Assembly: GCF_008831285.2 (NCBI RefSeq)
Contig: NC_045151.1
Span: 11,770,571-11,834,570, forward strand
DNA length: 64,000 nucleotides
Source of the DNA: Nymphaea colorata
Lineage: Eukaryota > Streptophyta > Magnoliopsida > Nymphaeales > Nymphaeaceae
Reading direction: 5' to 3'
Position numbers and translations under genes: made by a program. Of this stretch, positions 48,317 to 58,229 are shown one piece after another (positions within the stretch are counted from its first letter, which is position 1; every line of letters starts with the position of its first letter). Under the pieces are notes generated by a model. The model saw only the letters and a program-made list of their open reading frames with translations, was not told the origin of the DNA and did no database searches.

Positions 48317-48930
48317 TGTTAAAACATGGTTGAGGACAACCAGAAAAGAGAAAAAGAATTCTCCTGCTACTAATTTCCAACAGATTTTACAAGAGAGACT
48401 AATGGCTTGTTTGGTTGGAGGGAATGGGAGGGATTGAGCAATCTCTCCTTTGTTTGGTTGGCTAATTAGAAAGAAGGGAAAGAGAGGGAAAGGAAGAAAG
48501 TGTGTTTAGCTGCGAGTGGAGGGAAAGGAAAGGAAAAGAAAGGGAGGGATTGTCTAGTGTAAATGCAATCCCTCCCAAATCGGACGGATTGGGAAGGAAA
48601 GGAAAGGAAAGGAAGAAGAAGAGTATTTTTATTCCCACACTACCCCTCTCATTCCTTTCCTTTCCTTTCTATCTAAACAAGCTTTTAAATTACCACTTTT
48701 CTTTCCATTCCATTCTTTTCTCTTCCCTATCTCTTTCCTTCCTTTTTTTTCCCTCCCTTTCCTTCCCTTCCTTTCCCTCCCTTTCCCTCCAACCAAACAG
48801 GGGGTAAATACGTTTTGAGATGATGGACACGGTAAGTGCCAACATCCCTCACGGCAACAACCTTCCAAATATGTTCTATGCTAAACATATGAACTCCTAT
48901 AATTATGAGATTTCCAAATCACATCCAATT
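48317..48930 (-). repeat. Copia-5 5' LTR, split by a MITE
   Basis: The inner border at 48317 ends CA next to the primer-binding site. Outer blocks at 48808-48925 align with the 3' LTR. The outer border is approximate. A 402-bp MITE (48403-48804) interrupts it. Confidence 0.7.
48403..48804. mobile_element. Tourist/Harbinger-like MITE inside the Copia-5 LTR
   Basis: A 402-bp element with inverted ends TGGCTTGTTTGGTTGGAGGG and CCCCCTGTTTGGTTGGAGGG, flanked by TAA on both sides (48400-48402, 48805-48807). The left half is purine-rich (GGAAAGG repeats) and the right half pyrimidine-rich, so the single strand can fold into a long hairpin. The open stretches on both strands across it are products of this composition. 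Confidence 0.8.
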
Positions 48931-50010
48931 CCTGTATTTTTACTAATCAGTTACATGACAATATTCCTGTAACTAGAGGGTGCTCTTATTTTCTTGACTA
49001 ATCAGTTGACGATAATCCTTTTGTTCAGAAAATGTTAAAGATTTTGAAAATGAATGAACCATTTCCACTCGGTCTTGGTGATTCAAAATAAAGCATTATC
49101 ATTGCTAGCTGGACTTCTAGACTGACACCACTACGGCCCCTGTCACATCAAAAGAAATGTCATGTAGTCCACAGACAATCTCCACAAATCTTGGATCCAC
49201 TCATATGTTGAGTAGCATTCAAGCCTTTCTGGCATGAAACCGCATTTAAGTGACTGTCCACAATATAGCCATACAAATAATTTTCATATTGGGAGCGAGC
49301 AGCTTTCCATTGTTTCTTAAGGTGCCCAAATGAAAATGACAATCTTGTCAGGATCAAATGCTTATGGTAGAGGTGAACTGTAGTACATAATGAATACCAA
49401 TTTCAACACAACATAAGACAAATAGCAGTAAGATGGTGAAGGGGAAGAAAATTTTCATCAAGTTTACACGGGCACGCCAAACCTCTGGCTAACATTCTCA
49501 AGTGATCAAAACAGCAATCGTTCTCAGAGATAAAAGGACATTAATCTTGAAAAAGTGGTGCTCTTTGTTGAAGAGTAAATAAAAATTCTAAGCAGTACAT
49601 GTGAAATTTATGAAAAAGATAGGCCCTTGAAGTAGGCATGCAGATCCACAGTGTGGATAAGGCTGGCCCCAAATTTGCATTAAATATAGATGGTTAAACT
49701 GTTGGCCTACATTTACACGTAATGACAAGCGAACAATCATTGTGAACGACACAGGAATATAATTAAATCTTATGAAAGCAACCTCATCTTGAAAGAGTAA
49801 TAGAAATATTAAGCAATGGGAGTAAAAAAATTCAAAAATGGATAGTCCATGTAGTGGTAGATCCACAATCTTAGTTAAAGAAGCGCACTGATGGTCTCCA
49901 TTGAGATCTCTTACACTGGTCAAATTCTTAGGAAATTTGTCTGATGGTATCAAGAAACAGTTGCCCAGCATCATAGCTTGAAGACTTTGTTAATAGTGTT
50001 GGTTAAGGGG

Positions 50011-50194
50011 CAGTACTCGGCCACTGGCGGAGCTGCCAGCATATTTTGGCTGAGGGGCATTCGAGTCATTTTGATATGGGCACTCCATATAAGTTTTAAG
50101 TCATCACAATGTGATTTTCAATTTTTCCAGTGAAGCTTTTGATGGGCATGTGTGGGCAGTAGCCCGCACAAGCCCCCGTGTATCTCCGCCACTG
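50011..50194. mobile_element. hAT-like MITE with perfect 8-bp target duplication
   Basis: A 184-bp element flanked by identical TTAAGGGG (50003-50010 and 50195-50202). Ends are CAGTACTCGGCCACTGGCGG and, from the other side, CAGTGGCGGAGATACACGG; the left end looks as if it gained about 8 bases. An 8-bp target duplication and CAG-type ends fit hAT transposons. The interior shares GGGCATGTGTGGGCA and GCTGAGGGGCA with the other copies, in inverted orientation to those at 27 and 29.9 kb. No coding capacity. Confidence 0.85.
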
Positions 50195-52875
50195 TTAAGG
50201 GGGTTTGATAGTTGGGCAACTTTGGTGCCACTCTACCAGCCGCACGAAAATAATTTATTGATGTAAAGCTCCTCAAAATTTTTGTAGAACCAATAAAACA
50301 AGTTAGTCCAGATCTTATCAAGTGGTTCATAATTAGAAATGGTTTTTCCATTATTTGTAAGGTCTTCCTCGAAACTGTAAACGTGAGTTTCATGAAACGC
50401 GGTTCTCTGCAGAATCCAATGTGACTGGTGACAAGCTTCAGCAATCGATAAATATGTTAAGCGCAGTCATTCGGTTGACAGATTGAGTCGAGGGTGATTT
50501 TTTTTTCTTACTCTACTTTGTTTAACAATGTAACCAGAGTGAGCTTATGCTTAAGTTTATTCCCTATATATTGTTTCAAGGTCTGAGTAGCACAGCTATT
50601 GGAAAGTAGATCCACGTGGTAAAAGTATCTGAAGCTGGTTGCATGCACTGCCCTGTGCACAAAAAATTGTATACTTGGGGGTCTAATGATAAATTGTGCA
50701 CGGGAAGGTCCAATGATTAGAATGTCCCTGGTCAGTAAAAGGAGTGCTCCATCATAATAAAAAAGTTTAACATGGATTATTTTTTCTAAAAAATCTCCAA
50801 AATACCCCAACTCCCCCTTTTCTGGTGCATGTCATTAAACTGACAGGCTATATTGTGACTTAGCATCTTTTAGAAATTTGATAAATTACTGACACTGATC
50901 TACTCTCGCAAAAAATTGATTAAGAAGAAAATTTGGCGTAAAATTTTGAATGATAAGACAGTGAATTAATAATGTTGCTATGCAGGATCACAAGGGCCCT
51001 CCCAGTGCAAGCATGCGAGGCTAATGGCTAGCAAATGAGAATGGAAGGTCGGAGGCATCAACGGCAGTACGTACAATACGTTCAATGATGAATTAATGAA
51101 TAAAAGAGTAATGACAAGCCTTATTCCTGAAGGCCAGGGGAGTCATTAATTAGTAGCAGGCCAAAAGCTAAGCAGGCGCCTAGTGTCAAGCATCAGATGG
51201 TTGCCTTAATTTTATTTGCACTTTCTAAACTTTCTTGTGTCTCCACAAGATCTTACAAACTTTTCCAAGATCTCATTAGGTATGTCCTTCGGCCGACATT
51301 TTGGGCCAATCGCAGCAAGGAAAAGACAAAAGAAGGTATGATCCAAACATGTTACTTTGTTCCTTTATCCAGGCACAAATAATTTAAAATTTTAAATATT
51401 TTTTTTATTTGACTGCTAAAATGTATTCTACACATAAATTTGTGAGCAATTAATGGGTGGTATAGCTCTCTCTCATAGTTTCTTTTTTGTTAATTTAGTA
51501 TTTGATTTGATATGTTGATTGATCTTTTTTTACTAATTATATGGCCTTCATTAAAATATGTAATGTGGGTACCTACTTTTTCTTTTTTCAACTTTGATTA
51601 AACTTGCACAGGATTTTATCTAGTGAAAGTTTACATTATGAAGAAATTTATTTTTTCTTTTTGTTTCACTGCTACAGGTGATAGGATTATACCAGTGATT
51701 GTCTTTACCATATCGTCCCTCAATTGATCCGTTATGGTCTCTGTAGCAGTAATTGTGACCACGAGAAGCATCACTGGTGTAAATCTATACCAACAATAAA
51801 TTGGTCACCGGCATATGTATGACCTTTTGTAACTAACAAAATCAGTGATGTCATGAAGTTTGTGCAAAAATTCAGATCAACTAAGCGTGCACAACATAAG
51901 AAAACTTTGCTGTTAGTTCATTACCTCTCCCCATAATCCAATATTATTAATATATCAATGATGGATATTTTACCTACTTTTGTTTACCCAGCCTCTTCCT
52001 TCCATGATAATAAAGAAAAAACCTTCACAAGCTTTCACCGCACAAAAATTTGCCATAAGACGTGACTATATAAAAGAAACAACACAAAAGCAAATCGAAC
52101 TAATAATTTGAATACTTAACAAAATAAAATCGATGGTTTATCAGCTATTTAACTTTCAGTTATATGTTTATTCAAACTAGCTGACAAGACGCTTTTGAAG
52201 AACCATTACCACACAAACAGTTTTCAGGAATTGCTTGAATAGTTCCCTATTGCCTCCACTTTTATCGTCAATCGCCAAATATATGAGAGATGGTGCTAAA
52301 ATCATATGCATGCAGAAGTTATAAGGAAGCAGTGGATCAAAGCCATGCCAACTCGAATGCGTACTGTCTTGACCCATGTGCTTGATCAGTAACAGGCTAA
52401 CAGCCTGACAGGGTAACCCACTGGAATTATCCTCTCTCCATTAAATGCAGTAAACTTTCGGTTGGCTCCATTAGTGTAGTATTAATCCTTCAAAAGTATT
52501 GTTTGGTAACATGACTTAGTTACTTTCCTGATAGCAGAGTCATAATTGAGGTGGCTTGTTCTGGCTTCATGGCAAAATAGGTATCTAATCAGCAATAAAT
52601 TCTGCCCTATCTTGGTAGGAAGCTTCCTGCTGGTGAAGGTACACATGACCACGTATAGATAGTAATGATGTAAAGTAACTAGGGCCACTTAAATGAGTGA
52701 ATGATAACATTGACCACGGAGCTACCAATGCTGAAAAGATGGATGGCCTTGTCTTGATTTGGTGAATCATGGGGAATACCCAAAGCTGCAAAACTATTTT
52801 CTGAAATTTAGGGTCCCTCCGGCCTGATACGTATGTGACGACAAAATTAAGATGTGTACAGACGGGACCGGATCT

Positions 52876-53046
52876 CAGTGGTGGAGGTACGTTGTGTCTG
52901 CTCTAGGTAATTACCCACACCAGCCCACAAAATTTGCTTTATTTATATATGCATGGTTTATAATGTTTTACATATGAGTGCCCATTAAAATTTGAAATTT
53001 AAAGTAATGGTGCCCCGTAGCCAGAAATTTCTGTCTTGACTCGTCC
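52876..53046. mobile_element. hAT-like MITE, diverged copy
   Basis: Begins CAGTGGTGGAGGTAC and contains GGTAATTACCCACAC and GAGTGCCCATTAAAATT, collinear with the copies at 27 and 29.9 kb. The right end is eroded and no target duplication is visible. Confidence 0.65.
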
Positions 53047-53792
53047 AGAGCTTCATGGTATTAAAACTCAATATAATGAGCTTCATTGCGGTTTGTTGAA
53101 GATTGTGACTGTCTTTTTCTAACTAGGGTTTCCATATGTGCTTAAGTTTCTGTATTTTCTGCAAAGATTTTCTCAAATATTAGACTTTTGCTTCCCTTAT
53201 TCATCCCAGTTTCCTCGGTTAAATTGCATGCAAGAAGTGCTGTTATATCCGCAAAAAGAGAATCTCATTTCTCGACCAGAAGGAACATGAAGGAACCTCC
53301 CTCCCTCTCTCTAAGTGGAGGTTTTTCTTTTTCTCTGTCTTTAATTTTTTTGGTGGGCTGTCTATAATACATTATATGTGAAAGAGGACTTTGTTTTATT
53401 CCTGATTGTTTGGAACAACCAATGAAAAAGAAGTGCATGGCTTGCAGGATCCTGATAATATAAAAAGGTAGTTTATGATAGTCATAGCATCAAAAATTTT
53501 GCCTTAAAAGCACCTATGGTACGTTACTAACATTGATCATTCTTCAGAGATCGACACTACAGTTAGTCTATCATATATTGGCTATCATGCACCATTTTGT
53601 TTGCTTTTTAAGACCGAAAATTAGGTGTAATTCACCCAATGAGCCAATAACCTCATTACCCTTGTTGGGGCCATCATCAATTCCCAACATGGCTAGTGAC
53701 ATGAAAGAGGCACCCCAAACATTGAAGAACCAGTGGCGGCCCAACTACTCAATCCGCTGGTGGGACATACATGACGAACTTTTGTAGCCGTA

Positions 53793-53845
53793 GAAGAGAG
53801 AGCGAGAGTGAGAGAGAAAGAGACAAAGAGAGAGAGGGGAGGGGG
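53793..53845. repeat. GA-rich microsatellite
   Basis: Interrupted GAGAGA blocks at the 3' side of a SINE-like sequence (in the SINE orientation). Confidence 0.9.
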
Positions 53846-53849
53846 ACAA

Positions 53850-54002
53850 GTGCTGGTCCACTTGGCCTCCACAGTGGCACCCATAATCCCAAGATTAATG
53901 TCACTTATTAATACCATTAAGATGACACCTTGTAAGATTCGAACTGATGACATGGTTGCTACACACCACCCAACTCTACCGGTTGCACTACCCGTCATTT
54001 GG
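53850..54002 (-). mobile_element. tRNA-derived SINE candidate
   Basis: The minus strand has TAGTGCAACCG (53980-53990), an exact RNA polymerase III A box (TRGYNNARNNG). About 35 bases on it has GTTCGAATC (53936-53944), an exact B box (GWTCRANNC). The sequence between, with GGTAGAGTTGG, resembles tRNA. It cannot be a tRNA gene, because no acceptor stem closes. The 3' end is undefined and no target duplication was found. Confidence 0.55.
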
Positions 54003-54059
54003 ATAGATAGTAGAGAGAGAGTGAGAGAGACCAACTCTTTTCCCCTCCCAGATAGGTAA

Positions 54060-55150
54060 TTTAACCGAACCCCTTCCCCCTACCCAACACACACAAAAGC
54101 AGTGCATATAATTGGATCACTAAGAAGGTGAAGTCACTGCATCAGTGGTAACTGAAGCAAGCCTATCCACAAAGCTCGGATCATCAAATTGTTGATGGCT
54201 TTAAGGATGAAAGGTTTCTAGTTTCTACATAAACATGTTATGTGAAAACAAAGTTTTACAAAAATGCATTATGTGAGACGTTTAAGATGTATATGGGGTA
54301 CTTAATTCGCCATTCACATTGTCAAATTGCTTATCTTTTCCAAGGCTTAAATAACCCATCTAGTCTGTCTCAAATTTTGTAGTGGGAACCAAAGAAAAGA
54401 TGCTAAGTAGTTTCATCAAGATTGGCACGACAACTATCAAGCTTTTAATTTCCATCTACTACGACAATGTTGTTTGTCCAACTGCGCCGTTGGCAGACCC
54501 CCACACCCACCCCAACCCACCCCCACATGACCCATTGCCAATTGATATCCTAACAGTTTAGTGACCCTTGGAATAGATACCATTGGCAATAAAAGTGACA
54601 ACTTTTTCAACTATTGACGTTTTCTTTTTTTTTCCCCATAGTTTTTGTCTTTGGGGAATCTCAATTAATTTCACATATTGATGGATGTCAAGAATTCCAA
54701 AGATGTCTTAACAAGTTTAACCATTGGGAATTCTATTTAAAACTGATTGTTGTAAGTAAGCCACGTTCAAAGGGCAGCAAAATCTCTTTAGACATCAGTT
54801 ATTATCGTGACACACAACTATGAAAGTTGTAGCTAAAGGTTTTTAGTGGCCCTTCATATCTGTCACTAAAAAAATATAAATAGTGGAAATAACCTCTGTG
54901 GCTAAAAAGTTACTGATTTTTATTAATATTGCTCTTTAGCCATGATTTTACCTATGTATATTGTGCATCTATAAAGAGGAATTGAAATTACACTGTTGTT
55001 GGATGACAAAATATTTACAAACTATCACTAAAAACATCATGCAACAAAAGCACTAGCAACATTTTATAGTATAACGACGGTTTATACGTTTATGTAGCAT
55101 TAGCCATGGTTTTAAATATTTCGCCATCCAACAACATCTAATAGCCCAGC
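54060..55150. other. AT-rich interval with possible DNA-transposon remnants
   Basis: A C-rich patch lies at 54498-54532. Between 54830 and 55110 the motif pair TTTTTAGTGGC / GTCACTAAAAA recurs in both orientations. This is reminiscent of subterminal repeats of CACTA-type elements, but termini were not found. Confidence 0.3.
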
Positions 55151-55167
55151 TGATTTCAGTTCTTCTA

Positions 55168-55185
55168 TGTATGTGTGTGTGCGTG

Positions 55186-55221
<36 letters not shown>

Positions 55222-55222
55222 A
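55168..55222. repeat. Compound (GT)n(AT)n(AG)n microsatellite
   Basis: Three dinucleotide runs in succession. Confidence 0.95.
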
Positions 55223-55362
55223 GGATAGAAGTAAACAACTCGTATAAAGTGAAATGTAAGAGAATACATAGCAAAGTCAACAAAAATATGAAGTTACACC
55301 CCAAACAAAAAGGATTGTACAAACAGATCCATAACAGCCAAGAACGAGCCCATTATGGAGGC

Positions 55363-56760
55363 CTAACAGAGCACAATCATAAACAAAGGAACACAATACT
55401 CCAGCAAACCATCCAATGAAAAACTGAACAATAACACCCCATAAACATTAACCAATAGAACAAAACAGTCCAATTGAGAGAATTCCAAAAAAGCACATCC
55501 AATAAACCAGAAAATGCCATTGAAGGCGAGTAGCATGCCAAAGCTAGTGGTTGAATGAGTAAGTGCATGGGTAGATAGGACATCAACAAAGGGGGCATTT
55601 GCATGCAAAAATGTATTCCAAAAAGTTAGAGGACATTCAAAGGACCAAGTAGATGCAAAAAGTTGGTAACTGATTGAATAGAGACCTGTCTTAAATACTA
55701 TAGGAAAGCCACCAACAAATTTCAAAAATCTGGCCAAGGAGTTGGACAAGATGAGCAACAATAGTAGGGAACTTTGGACTAGAACAAAAGTAGCATCAGC
55801 CAAGGCTAGTGGACTGGAACAGGCGAAGCAAGGAAGGAAAACCATAGCTAAAATCCACAACAATAGGAATGGGTTGGAATGGAAGATATGCTGAGTAGGG
55901 TGAAGCCATGTAGAAGCAATAGCAGCAAGGAACACCAAGGCAGAAACTCTAGATCAACAGGAACGGCCAATGAGGCCTTTTCTAGAAGAGGAACCAGGAA
56001 CAAAAATAACACTAGAAGCAGTAGACCGGCAAGCCCGGAACCAAAGGAACAAAGGAACAACTGGTAAAAAATATGAAGCAAGAAGGACTGATACAACAAT
56101 GATGAGGAAGGTGGGCAAAAGGAAGAAACAACAAAAACGACCAAAAATAAAACCAAAAGGGCCGACATGTCAAAACTAGAGATAACCATCAACCTAAAGA
56201 GAAGAAGCAATAGAGACCAAAACCGAAGTAGATAGCAGGCCAAAAAGTCAAGATGACAATGGTGGGATGGGAGCAGATACAAAAAGATTCACCAAGAGCA
56301 TATGGAAAGATGAAACGGCCATAGAAGCTTGGGCATTGATTGAGAAGGAAATGAACTGCCAGGAGAAGGATTAGAAGAGAGCGATATCGTGAAGTTGGGT
56401 GGCTAAAAGCTAGAGAAAGGCCACCAAAGAACACTATTTTGTTTGCGGCAACAAAAGGGAAAACTAGAGGCAATAAAAAAACCAAGAAGGAAGTAATTGT
56501 CGGAGATGGCAATCAGACATTCCATATCAGAGGCTTTAATATCCAAGCCAGCCAGGAGCCATAACAACAAAACAAACAGGAGCCAGGAACAACATGGCAG
56601 ACAAGAGTCACCCTGGGAGGAAGAAGGAAAAGAGGCAAGCAGAAGGAAACGAGGTTGTAGTCACCCAAGAAATTGGCATAGAGAACCCCTAGAGAGAGAA
56701 AGAGAGAGGGAGAGATTAAGAGGGAGAGAGAGGGAGAGAGACGATCACCAAAAAACATAA
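55363..56760 (-). other. Block of overlapping hydrophobic ORFs, unidentified
   Basis: The minus strand holds open stretches of 191 codons (55363-55938), 144 codons (55848-56282) and 107 codons (56189-56512) that overlap in different frames. They are rich in Leu, Phe, Ser and Cys, with many segments that look membrane-spanning. No family is recognised. The cause may simply be the purine-rich plus strand. Together they could be one frameshifted ORF of a repeat element, or a long LTR/leader. The 5' side (in minus orientation) is a long CT-rich tract (56688-56744), like a leader of a retroelement. I see no coding proof. Confidence 0.3.
56688..56744. repeat. GA-rich microsatellite
   Basis: Interrupted GAGAGA and GGGAGA blocks on the plus strand. 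Confidence 0.9.
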
Positions 56761-56799
56761 TTTTCTTTATCGATAGCAATTTTTTAAAGTGAACATTTT

Positions 56800-57650
56800 T
56801 TTCCATGAAATTTCTTCATGGCAACCTCTTGATTATCTGCATTATGCTCTTGTCAATGTGTTAATTTTGTGGCAATCAAGATAACTCTTATTATAGTATT
56901 TCAGCATGGTGATTTAGTTGACCGTACAATCCACTCATTAATCAATAGCTATCTGAAAACAGTGTTTGCGAGTTTAGCCTGAGGCTATCTCATCATACTT
57001 GTTTAAGAAGCAGGGACTAGAGCGAAAGCTATCTAACCAACATTCATAACCATGCATCCACATATTTCAATGGTTGGCACCAACAGTGAATTGGACCCTA
57101 GAAATTGTAAAGCCCCTACTACCAAAAATTTATTTATGCACCTTGAAGAAAAAAATGATAGGTCTTGGGCTGTATAAGTGAATCGATCAATGGACCACCA
57201 TGAAATGGAACTTGCTTTACCTAAAATGAACAATAAGTTATGGACTAACTTTTGTGGCATGTTCCCACATTTTGGGATGCAAATTGGGTAAGGTTACCTA
57301 ATGGCAAAAGCAGGTTTGGCAAAATTGCAAGGAAGGAATGCAATTTCTCTACATATCTGCAAATGATCTTGTGACAAATGTTTATTAAACCACTCTTATC
57401 TAAGAAACAGAAGTATCCCACTTACAAGCTCAATGTGAAAACCTCTAGAATGAGCGTGAGGGAGACTATTTTGGAAGTGTTGATGATAGTAACGAAGATG
57501 TTAACATAAGGCAACAATCATGTGTGTCGTTTATGATAAAATTGGAAAAGGTGTCTCTGATGTCCTTGCCTAAAGTAATGCTTAATGCTAATGGCAACCC
57601 CTCTTGTAATCATGTTGATATAAAAGATACCTCTGCCTCTTGTCAATTCT
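56800..57650. other. No gene recognised
   Basis: Mixed AT-rich sequence. It may include the upstream part of the gag remnant that follows, but no motif could be assigned. Confidence 0.3.
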
Positions 57651-57652
57651 AA

Positions 57653-57668
57653 GAGAGAGAGAGAGAGG
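57653..57668. repeat. Short (GA)n microsatellite
   Basis: Eight GA units. Confidence 0.9.
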
Positions 57669-57683
57669 ATCGTAGACATTTTT

Positions 57684-58080
57684 GTGCTAAACCATGTAAA
57701 AATGTTCGAGTCTGCATATTATTTTCCAGTGTGTGGTGAGCTTTCGTTTCATTTGGCGCTTTGTATAGTTGGATATCCTACTTTTGAGGACAAATGTATA
57801 GTTTGTCGTGTTCTTAAATGGTTCATGAGCGACTATGAGAGTTTTATCACCACTATGACAACCCCCAAGCAGTTCCCATCCGCTATTGAAGTTTATAGTA
57901 TCTTTACCCAAGAGAAATGCTTGGTGCTTCTCAATCCAAAATAAGTCAATTGAAGTGAAACTTGAGACGTCTTCTCTTCTCAAAGAGGATGGGTCGTGGT
58001 CATGGTGAGAACTGGTTTATAAGAGGGGTCACATTCAATACCAACTTTGAGGAAAATAAGGCAAAATTCCTTTAATTAAG
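57684..58080 (+). pseudogene. Copia gag remnant
   Basis: An 86-codon open stretch contains CRVLKWFMSDYESFITTMTT followed by FPSAIEVYSIFTQEKCLVLL. This follows the copia gag pattern LLxxLPxxYxxFxxxxxxxxxxxxxxxxVxxxLxxEE. Downstream, in another frame, GRGHGENWF recalls the Gly/Arg-rich linker before the zinc knuckle. No pol follows, because a gypsy-like LTR begins near 58.2 kb. Confidence 0.5.
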
Positions 58081-58229
58081 AAAATATAGGATAGTCTAAT
58101 CAATAAAATAAGGTACGACAAACCATACACCAAGAATTCTTACAACATTTTGAAACATTTACTTAATAATGTGTTTTCGTAGAAAATTGTGCTGCTCTAC
58201 CCTCTCCTTATTGTTGCAGTTGAAGATGA

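Larger units (their letters stand above)
42200..48930 (-). mobile_element. Copia-5: old copia element with both LTRs and nested insertions
   Basis: A complete though broken copia layout on the minus strand. The 5' LTR (about 48930-48317) is followed directly by a methionyl-tRNA primer-binding site. Then come gag (about 48120-47400), protease (about 47330) and gag-pre-integrase (47197-46880, duplicated at 46701-46381). A foreign block (about 46300-42700) includes a gypsy-like LTR. The RNase H C-terminal end (about 42640-42540) and the 3' LTR (42521 downward) close the element. The two LTRs are alignable but clearly diverged, so the insertion is old. Integrase and reverse transcriptase appear to have been lost or replaced by the nested block. 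Confidence 0.8.
48950..53640. other. Gene-free interval with two hAT-like MITEs
   Basis: Apart from the MITEs listed, no coding domain was recognised. Minus-strand open stretches at 49588-49974 and 50118-50444 have no family motif. Confidence 0.4.

Noticed and set aside
48502-48868. Open stretches on both strands rich in Lys/Arg/Glu or Ser/Phe/Leu
   Set aside because: They lie in the purine and pyrimidine arms of a MITE and read its low-complexity repeats.
53936-53990. Possible tRNA gene on the minus strand
   Set aside because: A and B boxes are present, but no acceptor or anticodon stems close; better explained as a SINE.
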